64,000 nt of DNA from Hygrophila difformis (lineage: Eukaryota > Streptophyta > Magnoliopsida > Lamiales > Acanthaceae): NCBI GenBank assembly GCA_030278955.1, contig JAOANR010000006.1:52480915-52544914 (forward strand), given 5' to 3'. The notes below the pieces were generated by a model. That model had not been told where the DNA came from and ran no database searches. It saw only the letters and a program-made list of their open reading frames with translations. Every line of letters starts with the position of its first letter. The first letter of the stretch is position 1. Below are positions 1-11,640 of the stretch, piece after piece. A program made the position numbers and the translations under genes.

Positions 1-1229
1 AACTGGACATGCTAGAAATTTAAATCTGTCAACATGAACAGCAGAAAATACCAGATCTGTTTTCATCGACCAAATCAAGTCCAAAAATTATGAAAATTTA
101 CAGGGATTATCTTTAAAGTGTTAGGAACATTTTTCATTTAGACAAGTATTACCAAAAATGAACGGATCTTGATGAAAAACGCTGAACAATTAAAACTATT
201 CGGATAGAAACCCTAATTGACAGTTTTAGCGTAGGATGGAAATCGAACTCTAACTCAACGAATACTCAACCAAAAACTCTAAAAATTGGTATGCACATCA
301 TTAACTTACATATCAAGAGATTAGTGTCGAAATCCTCCTCCTTGATTGCTCCAAAATCAACCAACACAGTCCCACTCTTCCAAGATCTACCGAACGAATC
401 CTATTTTGAGATGTTTGGAGAAATACTAGATGTTAGGGCTTGAAATCCGACCTTATGATTAAGGATTTGGATTATAACACTTACCTAGATGTAGGAGAAG
501 GGATTAAGACACTTGAACTCGTCCAAAATGCCACCACCTTGACTGGAACACACAAAACTCACCAACTCTCAACAAGGAGAAATGATTTTCGGAATGGTGG
601 TTTAGGGTAAATTTTGGGGCTGTTATGGGGGGATTTATGGGGTGATGGATATTCCCAAGGGTGCCTTAATGAGTATAGGGAAGGTGGGAGTTTAATTAGT
701 CAGTCAAAAATCAAATTAAGGCCACCAAACCTCCATTCAAACCCCCTACAATTATCAAGGTTCAACTTATCCACACAAGTTCATGTATCTTCCAAATTTC
801 CAACTTGTAGGGAGTTTATTGCACTTAAAATTTATCCAATGCATCTCACAACATCCTATAATGACTGAGGATCAGAATGGGATCGATTGGGAATGGAAAA
901 ATCTCGAAAATTGGAGATGAAAACGCGTGTGGCGTTTGAAACGCCACCTACTGGCCGCCGGCGCGGGGTTGACGCGGCCACGCGCCGCCACCGCGCGGCC
1001 AGCTGCTGGCGGGTTTCTTCTCTTTTTTTTTTTATTTATTATGATTTTTAATTTTAAAAACCATAATATAAATTATCCATGATTAATAGATAATTTGATA
1101 ACTCTCTTCGAGTTGCTATCGTCCGAAAATATTTAATTCCGCTCTCTCGGAATTATTTCGGTTGCGATAGTTAAATCCAATTCTTTAATTTTTGGATTTA
1201 ATAATCGATGTTGATTTCTCGGGTATTAC
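1..1229 (-). mobile_element. Partial LTR, family C (5' part)
   Basis: On the minus strand this begins with TGTAATACCCGAGAAATC at 1229 and runs off the left edge. It is the reverse complement of the first part of the solo LTR at 24286-27001: the same opening, the same CpG-rich block (948-1013 here, about 24497-24560 there) and the same downstream text (about 61-150 here against 25365-25440). No coding frame is supported. It appears to have inserted into the internal region of the family E element to its right. The other end and its TSD lie outside the window. Confidence 0.8.
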
Positions 1230-1569
1230 AGATCCCAAGCATTGTCACAACAAATAAGTTATCAGTATTTCCAAAGCAAACAGTAGTAATGATAACATTA
1301 ACTATTTAGCAACTTCTAAATAAGTTGCTAATTGAAATTAAGCATAGATCCCCTGAATATATCCTTATTATCCTCCCACAGTTATCTTGCAAACCATGTC
1401 TTGAATTCACAAGGTGTGCAGTATAATTAACAGAAGTCATAGCATCAAAATAAATCTAGCTAGCATATGAAAATGCAAACCTATTCTGTATGTAATCCCC
1501 GCACACCTCACCACATGCTTTTATCAAGTTTTTAGCACATAATAGACCATAACAACTCTGATACCAACA
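1230..1569 (-). mobile_element. Internal-region remnant of family E LTR element
   Basis: This short stretch lies between the family C LTR and the family E LTR. Read on the minus strand it starts with a 3-nt spacer and a primer-binding site, then continues as AT-rich sequence with no open frame. It is best explained as the 5' untranslated start of the element whose 5' LTR is 1570-4454, cut off by the insertion at 1229. I see no gag or pol. Confidence 0.6.
1555..1566 (-). promoter_or_regulatory. tRNA-Met primer-binding site
   Basis: Minus-strand TGGTATCAGAGT starts three bases after the LTR end (GGGGCGTTACA). This is the standard initiator-tRNA-Met primer site of plant retroelements and it fixes the minus orientation of the family E element. 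Confidence 0.85.
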
Positions 1570-4454
1570 TGTAACGCCCCAAAAATTTTAAAACATTTTT
1601 CGTGACGTCACCGCCGTATTAACTATTCTAAACTGTTGATCACTCAGTTTAGACAGTCAATACGAAGCGAGGTAAAAACACAAACCTGTACCACAATCAT
1701 ATAAATACCAAATAAGCAGTGAACAACCCCAGGAATATCATATGGCATATCCGGGCGACAAGCCCTGAAATAATATAACAATAGAACATAATTCCAATAC
1801 CATTATCAACACATAATAAATCCTAAGTGACTCACCGATCACATCTACATCAACAAGTAATTTCCATAACCCAAGTCATATAAAATAACATGAACATATA
1901 TTCCACATGAATAAATAAGCAGAGATGCAGCCTAACTAGTCCGCTCAACCCGAACCCCCATCATCGCGCTCTGCGCTATCCGTAGGAGGATCTATAAAAT
2001 AGACAACAACAACAAGGTGCCAGTACAACGTACTGGCAAGGAATAGATATAGCAGGGGAAATGGGGTATTTTAACTACTATGTTAACAATAATAATATAA
2101 TAATAATAATATTAACAATAATGATACCAATAATTAAAGCATAAGTAAATACAGGAAATAAACATCACACCGTCCCATACCTGTGCTTCAACCACTGCAA
2201 TAAAAGATGCATGATGAATGATGAGATGAAATGTTATGACCTATAGTGTCTATCTACCCTAAATGCAACACAGAAGAATTTCTAGCGCGCATCCTAATAC
2301 CATGGCCGGCATTCCTCCCCATTAAGGCTCCACCTCACCTTAATGGTTGGAAGAGATACCTACAGTGCCCCCGCCGCGAGCACTACATGCATAAAGGGTC
2401 AAGTGGACTTACGGAGTGGCATCCCCAAGGATCGAACCACATCTAGCGGGTACTAGCTCATAGCATCTCGGTCTTGAAAGTCTACATGCCCAGAACATAG
2501 TTCTCGAAAGCATAACAAACAATCATCACAATAAACATGCCCAAGATAATCAAATAATCAAGCTTGCCCAGTTAACTCGAAAGCATAGACATGATATTTG
2601 TATCCTCGAAAGCATAAAGTCACAAATCATAATAATACTAAACGCATGCCCAATCTCACGACTCGAAAGCATAAATTCATAATCAATTCGCATGGAATCC
2701 GTCCACCCGGTATTCCCTAATTTCTAAGGCAAGATACGCAGGGAATCCGATCACACGGAAGATCCCAATCTAAGGCAACATAATTATACGCAGGGAATCC
2801 GTAAACACGAGAGTTCCCAATATAAGGCAACAATAGACTAATATAATGGTAGTCTATTCTTAAGTTCATGACCTAACCCCTATCAAAAATGCTATTCTAA
2901 CCCTTACCTTTATCATAAGTCTTCAAAGCTTCCCGTTTGAACATCTTCATTCTCCACAACGGCTTGATATAAACTCACGGTTGTCCCTACACAACAATAC
3001 CATCATAAGAATTAAAATCAATACCATTATAAGAATTAAAATAATTCTCATAGCAATACCAACACAATAATCCCTTCCTCCAACACCAACATTCATCCCC
3101 AATCACCTTCAACACATTTCTTCTATCCCACCAATCAACACCAATACGATCTAGCAAGCAATCCAATTTAACCCATTCGACAAGAATACCCAAATAGATT
3201 TAATCACTAAAACTATTCCACAAGATTTTAAAAGAAATAGATTTTATAAAATTTCCAACATTCATTACTCCAATTTTAAAGGCCTAAAACATTAGATCCC
3301 GTGAATCATAACAAAATCCATAAAAACAAAATCAAAGTCTCTCAACAATTCGAGCAACCCATGTCAAACTTTGAATATAGAATGCCCAACAAAAATCCAT
3401 AAAACTTGAGCATTCCACCTTAGTGCATAAGTACACCAAATACACAAACAATTTAAATTATGGAATTCATCATCATTTAAGCCATAAAATCCTTCAATCC
3501 ACTTTAACATAATCCAATCAATCCATATAAACCAAACTCACATACTCTAAAAATTAAGTAATCAATATATCACTCCAAGAACTCCCCCAAATCATATTTC
3601 TACACTATCCCCAATTTCGACACTTCCAAAAATCCAAATATTCCAACAACCAAGCCAATACATAACTTGCTCAAGGATTCACAATCTTACACATTTAAAC
3701 AAGGAATGAAATACCACAAAACCAATTAAATCCACATTACACAACAATATTCAAACAAGTTAACTCACCAACCAACAAACACCACCACCCACTGCCAGAA
3801 CACCAAATCATCACCACCACCACCTGGCCGCCGGCGTTTCGCCGGCGGTAGCCGCTAGCAGCAGCGGCGGATTCGCCGCTGCACAGCAGCACACAGAGGT
3901 GCGCTGCTCTCCCGAGCAGCAGCTCGCCTCCACGAGCTCCGCCATTCCGGCCTCCTCTCACGGCGGCGCTGCCCCACCGCCGCGCCTCCCCTCTCCTCCT
4001 GCGAGCATCGAGCTTCCTTCTCTAACAATGGAGAAATCCGTTTCTTCCCCCAAAATCTACAAAATCAGAAGAAGGGGATGGAAAGGATGGAGATTTCATA
4101 CCTTTAAAGTTGAGCTCTTCGCGCCCTCACTCTCGTCGTCGCTCTTCACTCCCTCCATCGCCACTTCCTTTCTCTCCTGTCGGCCCTCCTCCTTGTCTCT
4201 CTCAATCCCCGTAAGTTGAGTGGAAATGAATTAGGGAATCTCCAATTTCCCCCAATTTAAGGTCAAAGGACCCACTTGCAAATTCCATATTCTCAATTTG
4301 GCCCCAATTCTTCTTAAATAATCTTACGCAACCCTTGTGAGATCAAACTTGGGTTGGACCACCAATATCAAATTATGGAATTCATCATTATTTAAGCCCT
4401 TTTATATAATTAATCATAATTAAATTAATTTAATTAATTACTCAGGATGTTACA
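1570..4454 (-). mobile_element. LTR of Ty3/gypsy-type element, family E
   Basis: A 2.9 kb LTR bounded by TGTAAC and GTTACA, with a primer-binding site just beyond its 3' end on the minus strand. Inside are three roughly 55-bp direct repeats at about 2690-2860 (each with a GGGA...TTCCC dyad), repeated CTCGAAAGCATA motifs at 2500-2670, a short AAT-rich tract near 2090-2120 and a CpG-rich segment at 3820-4010. The 3' terminal 100 bp carry a hairpin (1615-1664) followed by GGCGGTGACG, shared with the other LTR families here. The frames in the GC-rich part look spurious. Superfamily is inferred from LTR ends and PBS only. Confidence 0.75.
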
Positions 4455-7021
4455 CTATCACAGTAATTTGATGCCTTTCATATCAATACGGGTGGCTTAG
4501 GGGCGTCCGATTTAGTCACTTTGTAACGAAACGTAAAAATCGAACCTAAAAACCCAAACTTGCACAATTTCTGAAATCCATTTAAAACTCATATTTCGAG
4601 AGTTCAATCCGAGAAACTCAAAACTAGAATTTTGATCCTAACACATTAATCTAAATTGTGTAAAAATTTTAGAGATTTTCATCAATGTTTGCTATCTCAA
4701 ATCGCATCAAACATAAACTGTTTTCCAAACTCTTTTCGAAAATCTGGCAGTGCATATTTTGAACTTGATGAACATGTTTCTATAATTTCTAGTCCGATCT
4801 AGTCTTTGCAATCTAAATAAAAGTTGTAGATAATCATGTCTAGTATGTGTATATAAAATTTCAGAATTGTTGGAGTCCATTTGATATGTCAAATAGTCAT
4901 ATTTCTGAACTGTGTCAAAACAGAATCCTGACAGTGCATTGGTTGTGTAGTAAACTCGATTTTTAACATGTTTCCTCACCTTATTTCGAAATCATTAAAA
5001 CACGAAAGTTGTTTGTTAAGGTGTTTTTGATATACTGTACAAATTTCAGATTTTTCGGACTTGAAATGAGTTTTTAAATCAAAAAGGCGTAAACTGTGAC
5101 GCCAAACGATTTTTGAATCGAAGAGATTTTGAAATTTCGAAACAAACGGTCGAAACCTTGAAATGTGATAAATCTATACTTTTGAAAAATCCCGTTACAC
5201 TAAATCGAAATGATATGAGATACTTTGGTGGAGGGTGAGTGCTCTGCAGGGTGCCCCTCTAGCCTTTTTCGGCGTGCCTATAATGGACGCAAGATACTTG
5301 TATGAAAAACTAAGCCAAAACGGCATGAGATACATGATCTACACTCTCGGGAGCATCCGTATGAATTTCCCGAGGCTCCGGAGTGTTACTGGGTATAGCA
5401 GATACGGCTACGACCGCCGAACGACCGGCTACACAAGAAACTTCGAAACGGTTGCGGCCGCCGAACGACCGGCTACACTAAAATATTATTGAGTTGGTGA
5501 CGTAACGGGGGAAAAATAAAAGACTTAATTCTTTTATGTATTTATTTATTTATTCATGTCCTCAAATTATGCATTTTAATATTATGTCTTAAATTTTATA
5601 ACATGTTAAATTATTATTTATGAATTTAAATGCATGTTCAAGTATACAATTAAATGATTAATTTTTAAATTGGTAATTGGAATGTTTTGTATGCATGCGT
5701 AGGCGTAAGAATTTAATTATTTAATTAGACCTAGGGGTGGGCATTTTTTGTTGGGTATCGGGTACCCGACCCGAACCCGACATGTCGGGTTCGGGTTTTG
5801 TCGGGTTTTGATATTAAAAACCCGACATTTCGGGTACCCGAACCCGACACTAACTGTCGGGTCGGGTGTCGGGTTAATGGTCGGGTACCCGACAAAATAA
5901 ATAAATAAATAGATTTTAATATTTATTTTCTAATATTTATTTTGCTTTACAATATTTATACTTATTTTATAATTAGTAGGATTTGTATTTTATTTTATGT
6001 GGTGAAAAGTCATGTATAAGCTTTAAAAATTTGTGAAGTCTCATATATTGATTTTTTTTAGAATTAATAATGGATAATTAACCTTGAACATGATATGATA
6101 ATAAATTTCAAGAATTGTAAATAACTTTGATGAGTTATATTTTTTATTTTAATAAATAATGGCATTGAACACTAAAATTTAATTATATAATACTAAAAAA
6201 TAAGATAACATTAATAATAATAATATAAAACTGAAATTTTATATTTTTTTAAAAAAATTGATAGTTATTATTATTTAATAACAATATAGATAAATATACC
6301 TATATATTTGCTTAAATATTAATAATCTTAGTTTTTTTTTTTAACAAATTGTTTAATTTAGGTTAGTCTTTGTATTTTTATAAAAAGTAAAACTAAATAA
6401 ATAAAATATATATTTTTTTAAAAAAATATTTTTGTCGGGTATCGGGTACCCGATCAACCCGACCCGACAAAGTCGGGTACCCGAATATCGGGTACCCGGT
6501 CTTATGCGGGGCGGGGTCGGGTAGCCATTTTGGAAACCCGATAGTGTCGGGTACCCGACTTTCGGGTACCCGAACCCGACAACCCGACCCGATGCCCACC
6601 CCTAATTAGACCCCTTTATTGCTATGTTAGGATCGACTTACTCAGTATTTTATAATACTGATAAATTTGTTGTTTTTCCTTTTTCTTTCAGAGTATGGAG
6701 AAAATGCATGAGCATATGCATTCGGGGGACATTTTTAAACATTGAATTGTCGTTTTATTATAATACTTGCATATCGGGTCTGTATAACCCGAGTTTTGGT
6801 CGTGTCGGCCCCATTTACATTATTTCCGCTGCGACATATTACTATTACTATTATGTGTGGATGAGACTTATCATTATATTTTAAATAAATTCCGGACTTG
6901 TTTTAAACTCTTTGCAATACCCATAGCGTTGCATCTCTTTAGCAAGCTCGGAGAATCTGCGTCTTGCTAGGGAGGTGTGGCGGTGACATCGCGGCCTGGG
7001 TTATCAAATCCGGGGTGTTAC
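4455..7021 (+). mobile_element. 3' portion of an LTR, family B
   Basis: The segment ends with AAATCCGGGGTGTTACA at 7021. Its final 100 bp (hairpin 6935-6974, then GGTGTGGCGGTGACA) are nearly the same as the ends of families A and C. Upstream, 5235-5480 resembles 26030-26180 of family C in layout and carries a repeated CCGAACGACCGGCTACAC motif. No PBS follows 7021, so this is a solo or 3' LTR. Its 5' start is not visible; the family E element may have inserted into it. A hAT MITE interrupts it at 5732-6604. Confidence 0.65.
5732..6604. mobile_element. hAT-type MITE with GGGTACCC repeats
   Basis: Perfect terminal inverted repeats TAGGGGTGGGCA / TGCCCACCCCTA are flanked by a perfect 8-bp duplication ATTAGACC (5724-5731 and 6605-6612). 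Both are diagnostic of hAT elements. Each end carries a dense array of TCGGGTACCCGA-type palindromes (5750-5895 and 6430-6595) around an AT-rich core with no coding capacity. It is non-autonomous and nested in the family B LTR. Confidence 0.95.
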
Positions 7022-7469
7022 ATTTACATAATTTGCCATTTTCCATATTAATTAAGGGGGGTGTTTGTTTCTTCATTTTAGAGCAGCCACCTGGTGATTG
7101 CATTTATAAAATAGAAATAATCAGTTAATTATGTTTGCATTAGGGGACGGATACGAGCGGATAGTGCTCTTCCAATCCTATCCCATATTTTTTTGTTGAA
7201 TACGGAATCGAATACAAATAGGCCAGATACAAATATGAATTCAAATATTTCTGAATTCAGATACAAAATGAATATATGACGGATACAAATTTTAACGGCT
7301 AAAATAGTCGGATAATCTATAAATTACAAAATTAATTTCTTAATATTCTTTAAGAGAAATTATAATATATTATTTAAGCTAAAATGACTGATTAAATTTT
7401 CAAGATCATATATTTGGTTCACGACATTTCAAATAACATTATCACACAAGATGTTACGTGCTATAATTT
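7022..7469. other. Non-coding AT-rich gap
   Basis: There is no supported gene. A run starting near 7142 (GGGGACGGATACGAGCGGAT) and a stretch near 8680-8710 look like the two ends of an older hAT-like repeat split by the palindromic MITE, but I could not define termini or a TSD. Confidence 0.4.
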
Positions 7470-8526
7470 GGAAAAAAGGCCAAATATATCCCTTTTGTTT
7501 AAAAAAAAACCAAATCTATCCTTTTTTTATTTTATTACCGAATTTATCCTCTACATATGCTAATTATATCCAGAAATATCCTAAATTCACTAATCGTGGA
7601 ATGGCTGCTGACGTGACAATAAATTAACTTAAACCCTACACGCTGGATGGGATTTGAAGTGTCTCTCAATTAGGGCTGGGGAAAAATACCGAGTATACCG
7701 CATACCGCACATACCGTATCGAAAAAAGAAATATCGAAATTTTCGGTATACCGTAATTTTCGGTACGGTATCGTACCGAAAAAAATTCTCCGTACCGTAT
7801 ACCTTACCGAACTTTACAGTATGAAAAATTTCATACCGTTGCCGTACCGAACATTTCAATATACCGATCTTCGGTATACCGAAAGTTTCGGTATGAAATA
7901 TTTCATACCGTTTCCATACCGACATTCCGGTAAGTTCGGTATATACCGCTATACCGAACATTCAGTACATACCGGCGTACAGTATCACGGTATATACCGA
8001 CACACCGAACATTCACTACATACCGACATACCGGTGTTGCGGTATATACCGGCATACCGAACTTTCGCTATATACCAACATACCGATATTACGGTATATA
8101 ACGGTATCGGGGTATATACCGATACTGTGGTATATACCAAAGTTCGGTACGGTAGCGATATACCGCGGTATCAAAAAATTAATACCGTTACCGTACTGAA
8201 ATCTTACGGTACGGTATGATACCATACCGAAAATTACGGTATACCGAAAATTTCGATATTTTCGGTATTTTTTCGATACGGTATGTGTGGTATGGAGTAT
8301 ATTCGGTATTTTTCCCCAGCCCTAATTGAGACACACTTCAAATTCGATCCAGCGTGTAGGGTTTAAGTTAATTTATTGCCACGTCAGCAGGCATTCCACG
8401 ATTAGTGAATTTAGGATATTTCCGGATATAATTAACATATGTAGAGGATAAATTCGGTAATAAAATAGAAAATGGATAGATTTGGCTTTTTTTTAAACAA
8501 AAAGGATATATTTGGCCTATTTTCCT
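7470..8526. mobile_element. Mutator-type palindromic MITE
   Basis: The whole 1.06 kb is one imperfect inverted repeat. Outer arms begin GGAAAAAAGGCCAAATATATCC and mirror the right end near 8503-8526. A near-perfect 10-bp duplication flanks it: GCTATAATTT (7460-7469) and GCTACAATTT (8527-8536), one mismatch. TSDs of 9-10 bp suggest a Mutator-like origin. The centre (about 7690-8310) is an array of GGTATACCG/CGGTACGG palindromes. The open frames here arise from the repeat and are not genes. Confidence 0.8.
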
Positions 8527-8536
8527 GCTACAATTT

Positions 8537-9010
8537 AGATACAAAGAATTTAAAAATATAATTGATTTAATTATAAATTGATTTAATTAATTACAAATGG
8601 CTTTTTGGCTTTAGATTATATTTACATATATAATTTATTTACTTTATATTTAATATAATATAATATATACATATATATTAATATCTGGATATTCAGATAG
8701 AAAATTCGGATAGCATGGAAGCCCGGATCAACCAACCCATTGATCCGAAACCGAATTTATTTGAGTTCGGATTAATTAAATCTAGGGTGAAAAGCCATGG
8801 GCCAATTCAACAAAAAGACCTATTTAATTCAAATGAGAAGTCCAATCCATTTCAGCAACCGGCCCAACAAATCAAAGAGATGAGCCCAATACCACAACAA
8901 CTGGTCCATCCCACCTTAAGCCCACAGCCGATCGGTCCTCATCACCATTCTGTCCAGCCATCTCCATTTCAGGCGGCTGCTTTGCACCACAGCAACCGGT
9001 CCAACCCATC
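8537..9010 (+). other. Interrupted flank with a possible exon fragment
   Basis: AT-rich DNA is followed by an open stretch from an ATG at 8715 that runs into the copia LTR. Its translation is rich in Gln, Pro, Ser and His and matches no family I recognise. With 14551-14785 and 31236-31625 it forms the pre-insertion locus into which the copia element and the giant LTR element jumped. It could be a host exon or an older transposon coding region. Confidence 0.3.
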
Positions 9011-9572
9011 TGTTAACCTAATTGAGGAATTGCAAATTCCAACGGGCTCTTACCGAGTCAAAGGCGAGGAAGGGACGATACTGGAGAGATTCTGTTGAGT
9101 GACTTCCGGATCTGTGTGAAGAATGGGTAATAATTGTTGCCCCCAATTTCGGATCTGAACGACTAAGGTAAGTGGGCAACGGGTCTTTACTATTGCCTAT
9201 AATAATGACTCCTGCTTCCATTAGAGATCAGTACTAGAAACTCACTCACAGATTCACTCATATCTCTCGTCACTTACCACTCTCACCATGTCGCCATTGA
9301 TTTATGTCTCTACCATTTCCGGTAGATAACCCGTTGAAGCCTGGAGGACACCGACGAATCTCACCGGGAAAAGTTCTTTAGTCTAGTGCAATTGCACGCC
9401 TCGGGATTTATCTTTCTGTTCTTCTTCTTCTTCTTTCCCTTTCCCCATTTCTATTATGTTGCTTCACTCCTCTGTTTTAATTTGACCCAAATTTGCGTGC
9501 TTTCTGCTTTTAAAAAAGGTTTCTGTAAAACCTCTGTTTCGTGTCTGCTCTTTTGGCCTCCAGAATTCAACA
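9011..9572 (+). repeat. 5' LTR of the Ty1/copia element
   Basis: 562 bp starting TGTTAACC and ending ATTCAACA, repeated at 13978-14550 with perhaps 20-25 differences by eye, so the insertion is not recent. It contains a TC-rich tract near 9420-9440. No tRNA-Met primer site is recognisable directly after it. Confidence 0.9.
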
Positions 9573-9596
9573 CTCTAAAGAACTTTTCTTTTTACC

Positions 9597-10530
9597 ATGT
9601 CTGGAAGCACACCTCCCCTCACTGATATTGCCGACCCTGCCAGAATAGATACTGCCAACTCTATTGGAGTTACCACTGGCGACACCACCGACCCTAAATC
9701 TGTTCCTGTTTCTGAATCTGTGGGGGTTACTGTCGCAGTACCCACTGCTTTACCAGTATCCACCCCTTCTCAGATCCCACACTTTGCAAAACCTTTCAGG
9801 ATATATCCCGAATTGAGGTGTTTGATGGACAAAATTTCAGACGGTGGAAAGATCGTGTACACTCCCTTCTGGATGTACACGGTACTGTTTGGGCACTAAC
9901 AACTCCTAGGCCAATGGAGAATCCTGAAAATTGGGACTATGCAAATAAGGTCTGCAGGCACACTATAGTGTCTACTCTCTCAGATAACCTTTTTTATGTG
10001 TGTTTTGGATAAAAAGAAGCAAGGGTTATCTGGGATAGTATGACTGCAAAATACACAGCGGAAGATTGTGTGAAGCAGAGGTATGTCTGCAATAATTTCT
10101 ACCAATGAGAGATGGTGGAGGGTAAGGAAATAGTTGGGCAGATACATGAGTATCACCAACTATTGGAGAATCTCAAAGCAGAACAAATCATCCTTCAAGA
10201 TGAATTTGTATCTGAGCCGCTAATTGAGAAATTACCCCCATCATGGAACAAATACAAAATGCAGCTGAAGCATTTGGAGAAAAAGATGACTCTGGAGGAA
10301 CTGACTCGCCACATTATGATTGAGGATGCAAATTAGAAGCAGAGCAGGGCTTCTACTGCGCAACCCACAATGCCAAAGGCGAATTTGGTGCAAGAAAAGG
10401 GGAACTCTAAACAGGTGACTTTAAATAATGCGTTAAAGCCAAAATTAAATAAGAGAAAGAAACCTGGTCGCTGCTTTGTGTGAGGGAAAAATGGACAGTT
10501 TTCTGCTCAATGTAAATTTCGTGTTCAAAA
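9597..10530 (+). pseudogene. copia gag remnant
   Basis: It starts at ATG 9597 with a Pro/Thr/Ser-rich lead, frameshifts near 9810-9830 into a typical copia gag segment (about 9818-10008; NFRRWKDRV), stops, and resumes at about 10112-10336 with the helical gag part (LEELTRHIMIEDAN) ending in TAG. A zinc-knuckle remnant follows near 10470-10520, with one Cys replaced by a stop codon. Gag would form the virus-like particle. At least four lesions make it a pseudogene. Confidence 0.85.
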
Positions 10531-10600
10531 AAACAACAATGATAAAGATGATAAAAATAAACCACGAGCAAACCTTATTAACGAGAGTAATGAGGATGAG

Positions 10601-11008
10601 GTGATTGTCGCGGTTATATCTGATATTAATTTGGCTGTTAAAGACATCAACAACATGAACTGGGCAGTCGTCTCAGGAGCCACGAGGCATATTTGTACAA
10701 ACAGAGATGCTTTTGTTTCCTACAACTTAGTGGGAAATAACGAGGTGGTTTATCTTGGGGACTGGAGGACTACACCAGTGCTGGGAAAGGGCAGAGTCGA
10801 TCTGAAGCTATCTTCTGGGAAAACTTTAGCCCTTAATGATGTTCTTCATGTTCCAGTTATTAGGGCCAATTTAATTTATGTATCGTTGTTGCTCAAAGCA
10901 GGAGTGAAAGTGTCCTTTAAGTCTGACAAGATGATTATAACTAAAAATAATGTTCTTGTTGGAAAAGGCTATTATAACCAGGGACTCTGTACTCAATTTG
11001 GCTTCTAA
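10601..11008 (+). pseudogene. copia protease remnant, catalytic Asp lost
   Basis: The frame carries WAVVSGATRHIC, the site where copia proteases have D-S-G-A-T; the catalytic Asp is Val here. The rest of the domain is recognisable (LNDVLHVPVIRANLIYVSLL). The change alone should abolish cleavage of the gag-pol precursor. A frame change near 10950-11000 leads into the next segment. Confidence 0.85.
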
Positions 11009-11640
11009 TGAAATTGCTTCCAATTCTGCTTATTTGATTGATTCTCTTGATCTGTGGCATGCTAGATTAGGGCATTTAAATATTTCTTACGTCAAGAAGA
11101 TGCATGTTTTAGGACTACTGCCTAATTTCAGTAATTTAGATTGGAATAAATGCCAAACATGTGCTGAATCGAAATTGACTAAGAAAATATGCCCAACTAT
11201 TAGTAGAGAATCTAGCTTGCTTGATTTAATTCACTCAGACTTATGTGATCTAAAAACTAACACCAACTAGAGGTGGCAATAAATATTTCGTCACATTTGT
11301 TGATGATCACTCGAGATACACTAAAATTTATTTGCTTAAAAATAAACATGAGGTTTATGATAAATTTTTAGTGTATAAAGCTGAAGTGGAAAATCAATTA
11401 AATAAAAAGATCAAAAGATTACGATCAGATAGATGAGGAGAATTTACTCAACTGAATGAATTCTGTGAGAGGGTTGGAATAATTCATGAGGTAACTCCAC
11501 CCTACTCTCGTGAATCAAATGGGGTCGCTGAACGCAAAAATCGAACACTAAAAGAAATTATGAATTCGATGATGGTGAGTGCTTCAGCTGACCAAGATTT
11601 ATGGGGAGAAGCTATCTTAACAGTGCAGCAAATCGATTTC
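10950..11640 (+). pseudogene. copia integrase remnant
   Basis: The GAG-pre-integrase segment shows LWHARLGHLN and then a CxxC motif (CQTC); the integrase core shows DLIHSDLCD, FVDDHSRYTKIY and GIIHEVTPPYSRESNG. TAG at about 11268-11270, TGA at about 11434 and a frame change near 11600 break it. Much of the usual integrase C-terminal region seems to be missing before the next frame. Confidence 0.85.

Noticed and set aside
2690..2860. CRISPR-like array in the family E LTR
   Set aside because: Only three diverged units with no unique spacers, inside a plant LTR.
3737..4219. Possible host exon in the GC-rich part of the family E LTR
   Set aside because: Open on both strands, no splice context, and wholly inside a bounded LTR with repeats on either side.
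7629..8225. Tyr/Ile/Pro-rich proteins around 7629-8225
   Set aside because: They are translations of GGTATACCG palindromes and are open on both strands for that reason.
9018..9221. Minus-strand frame in the copia LTR
   Set aside because: Antisense of LTR sequence with no matching motif; not preserved in the second LTR.
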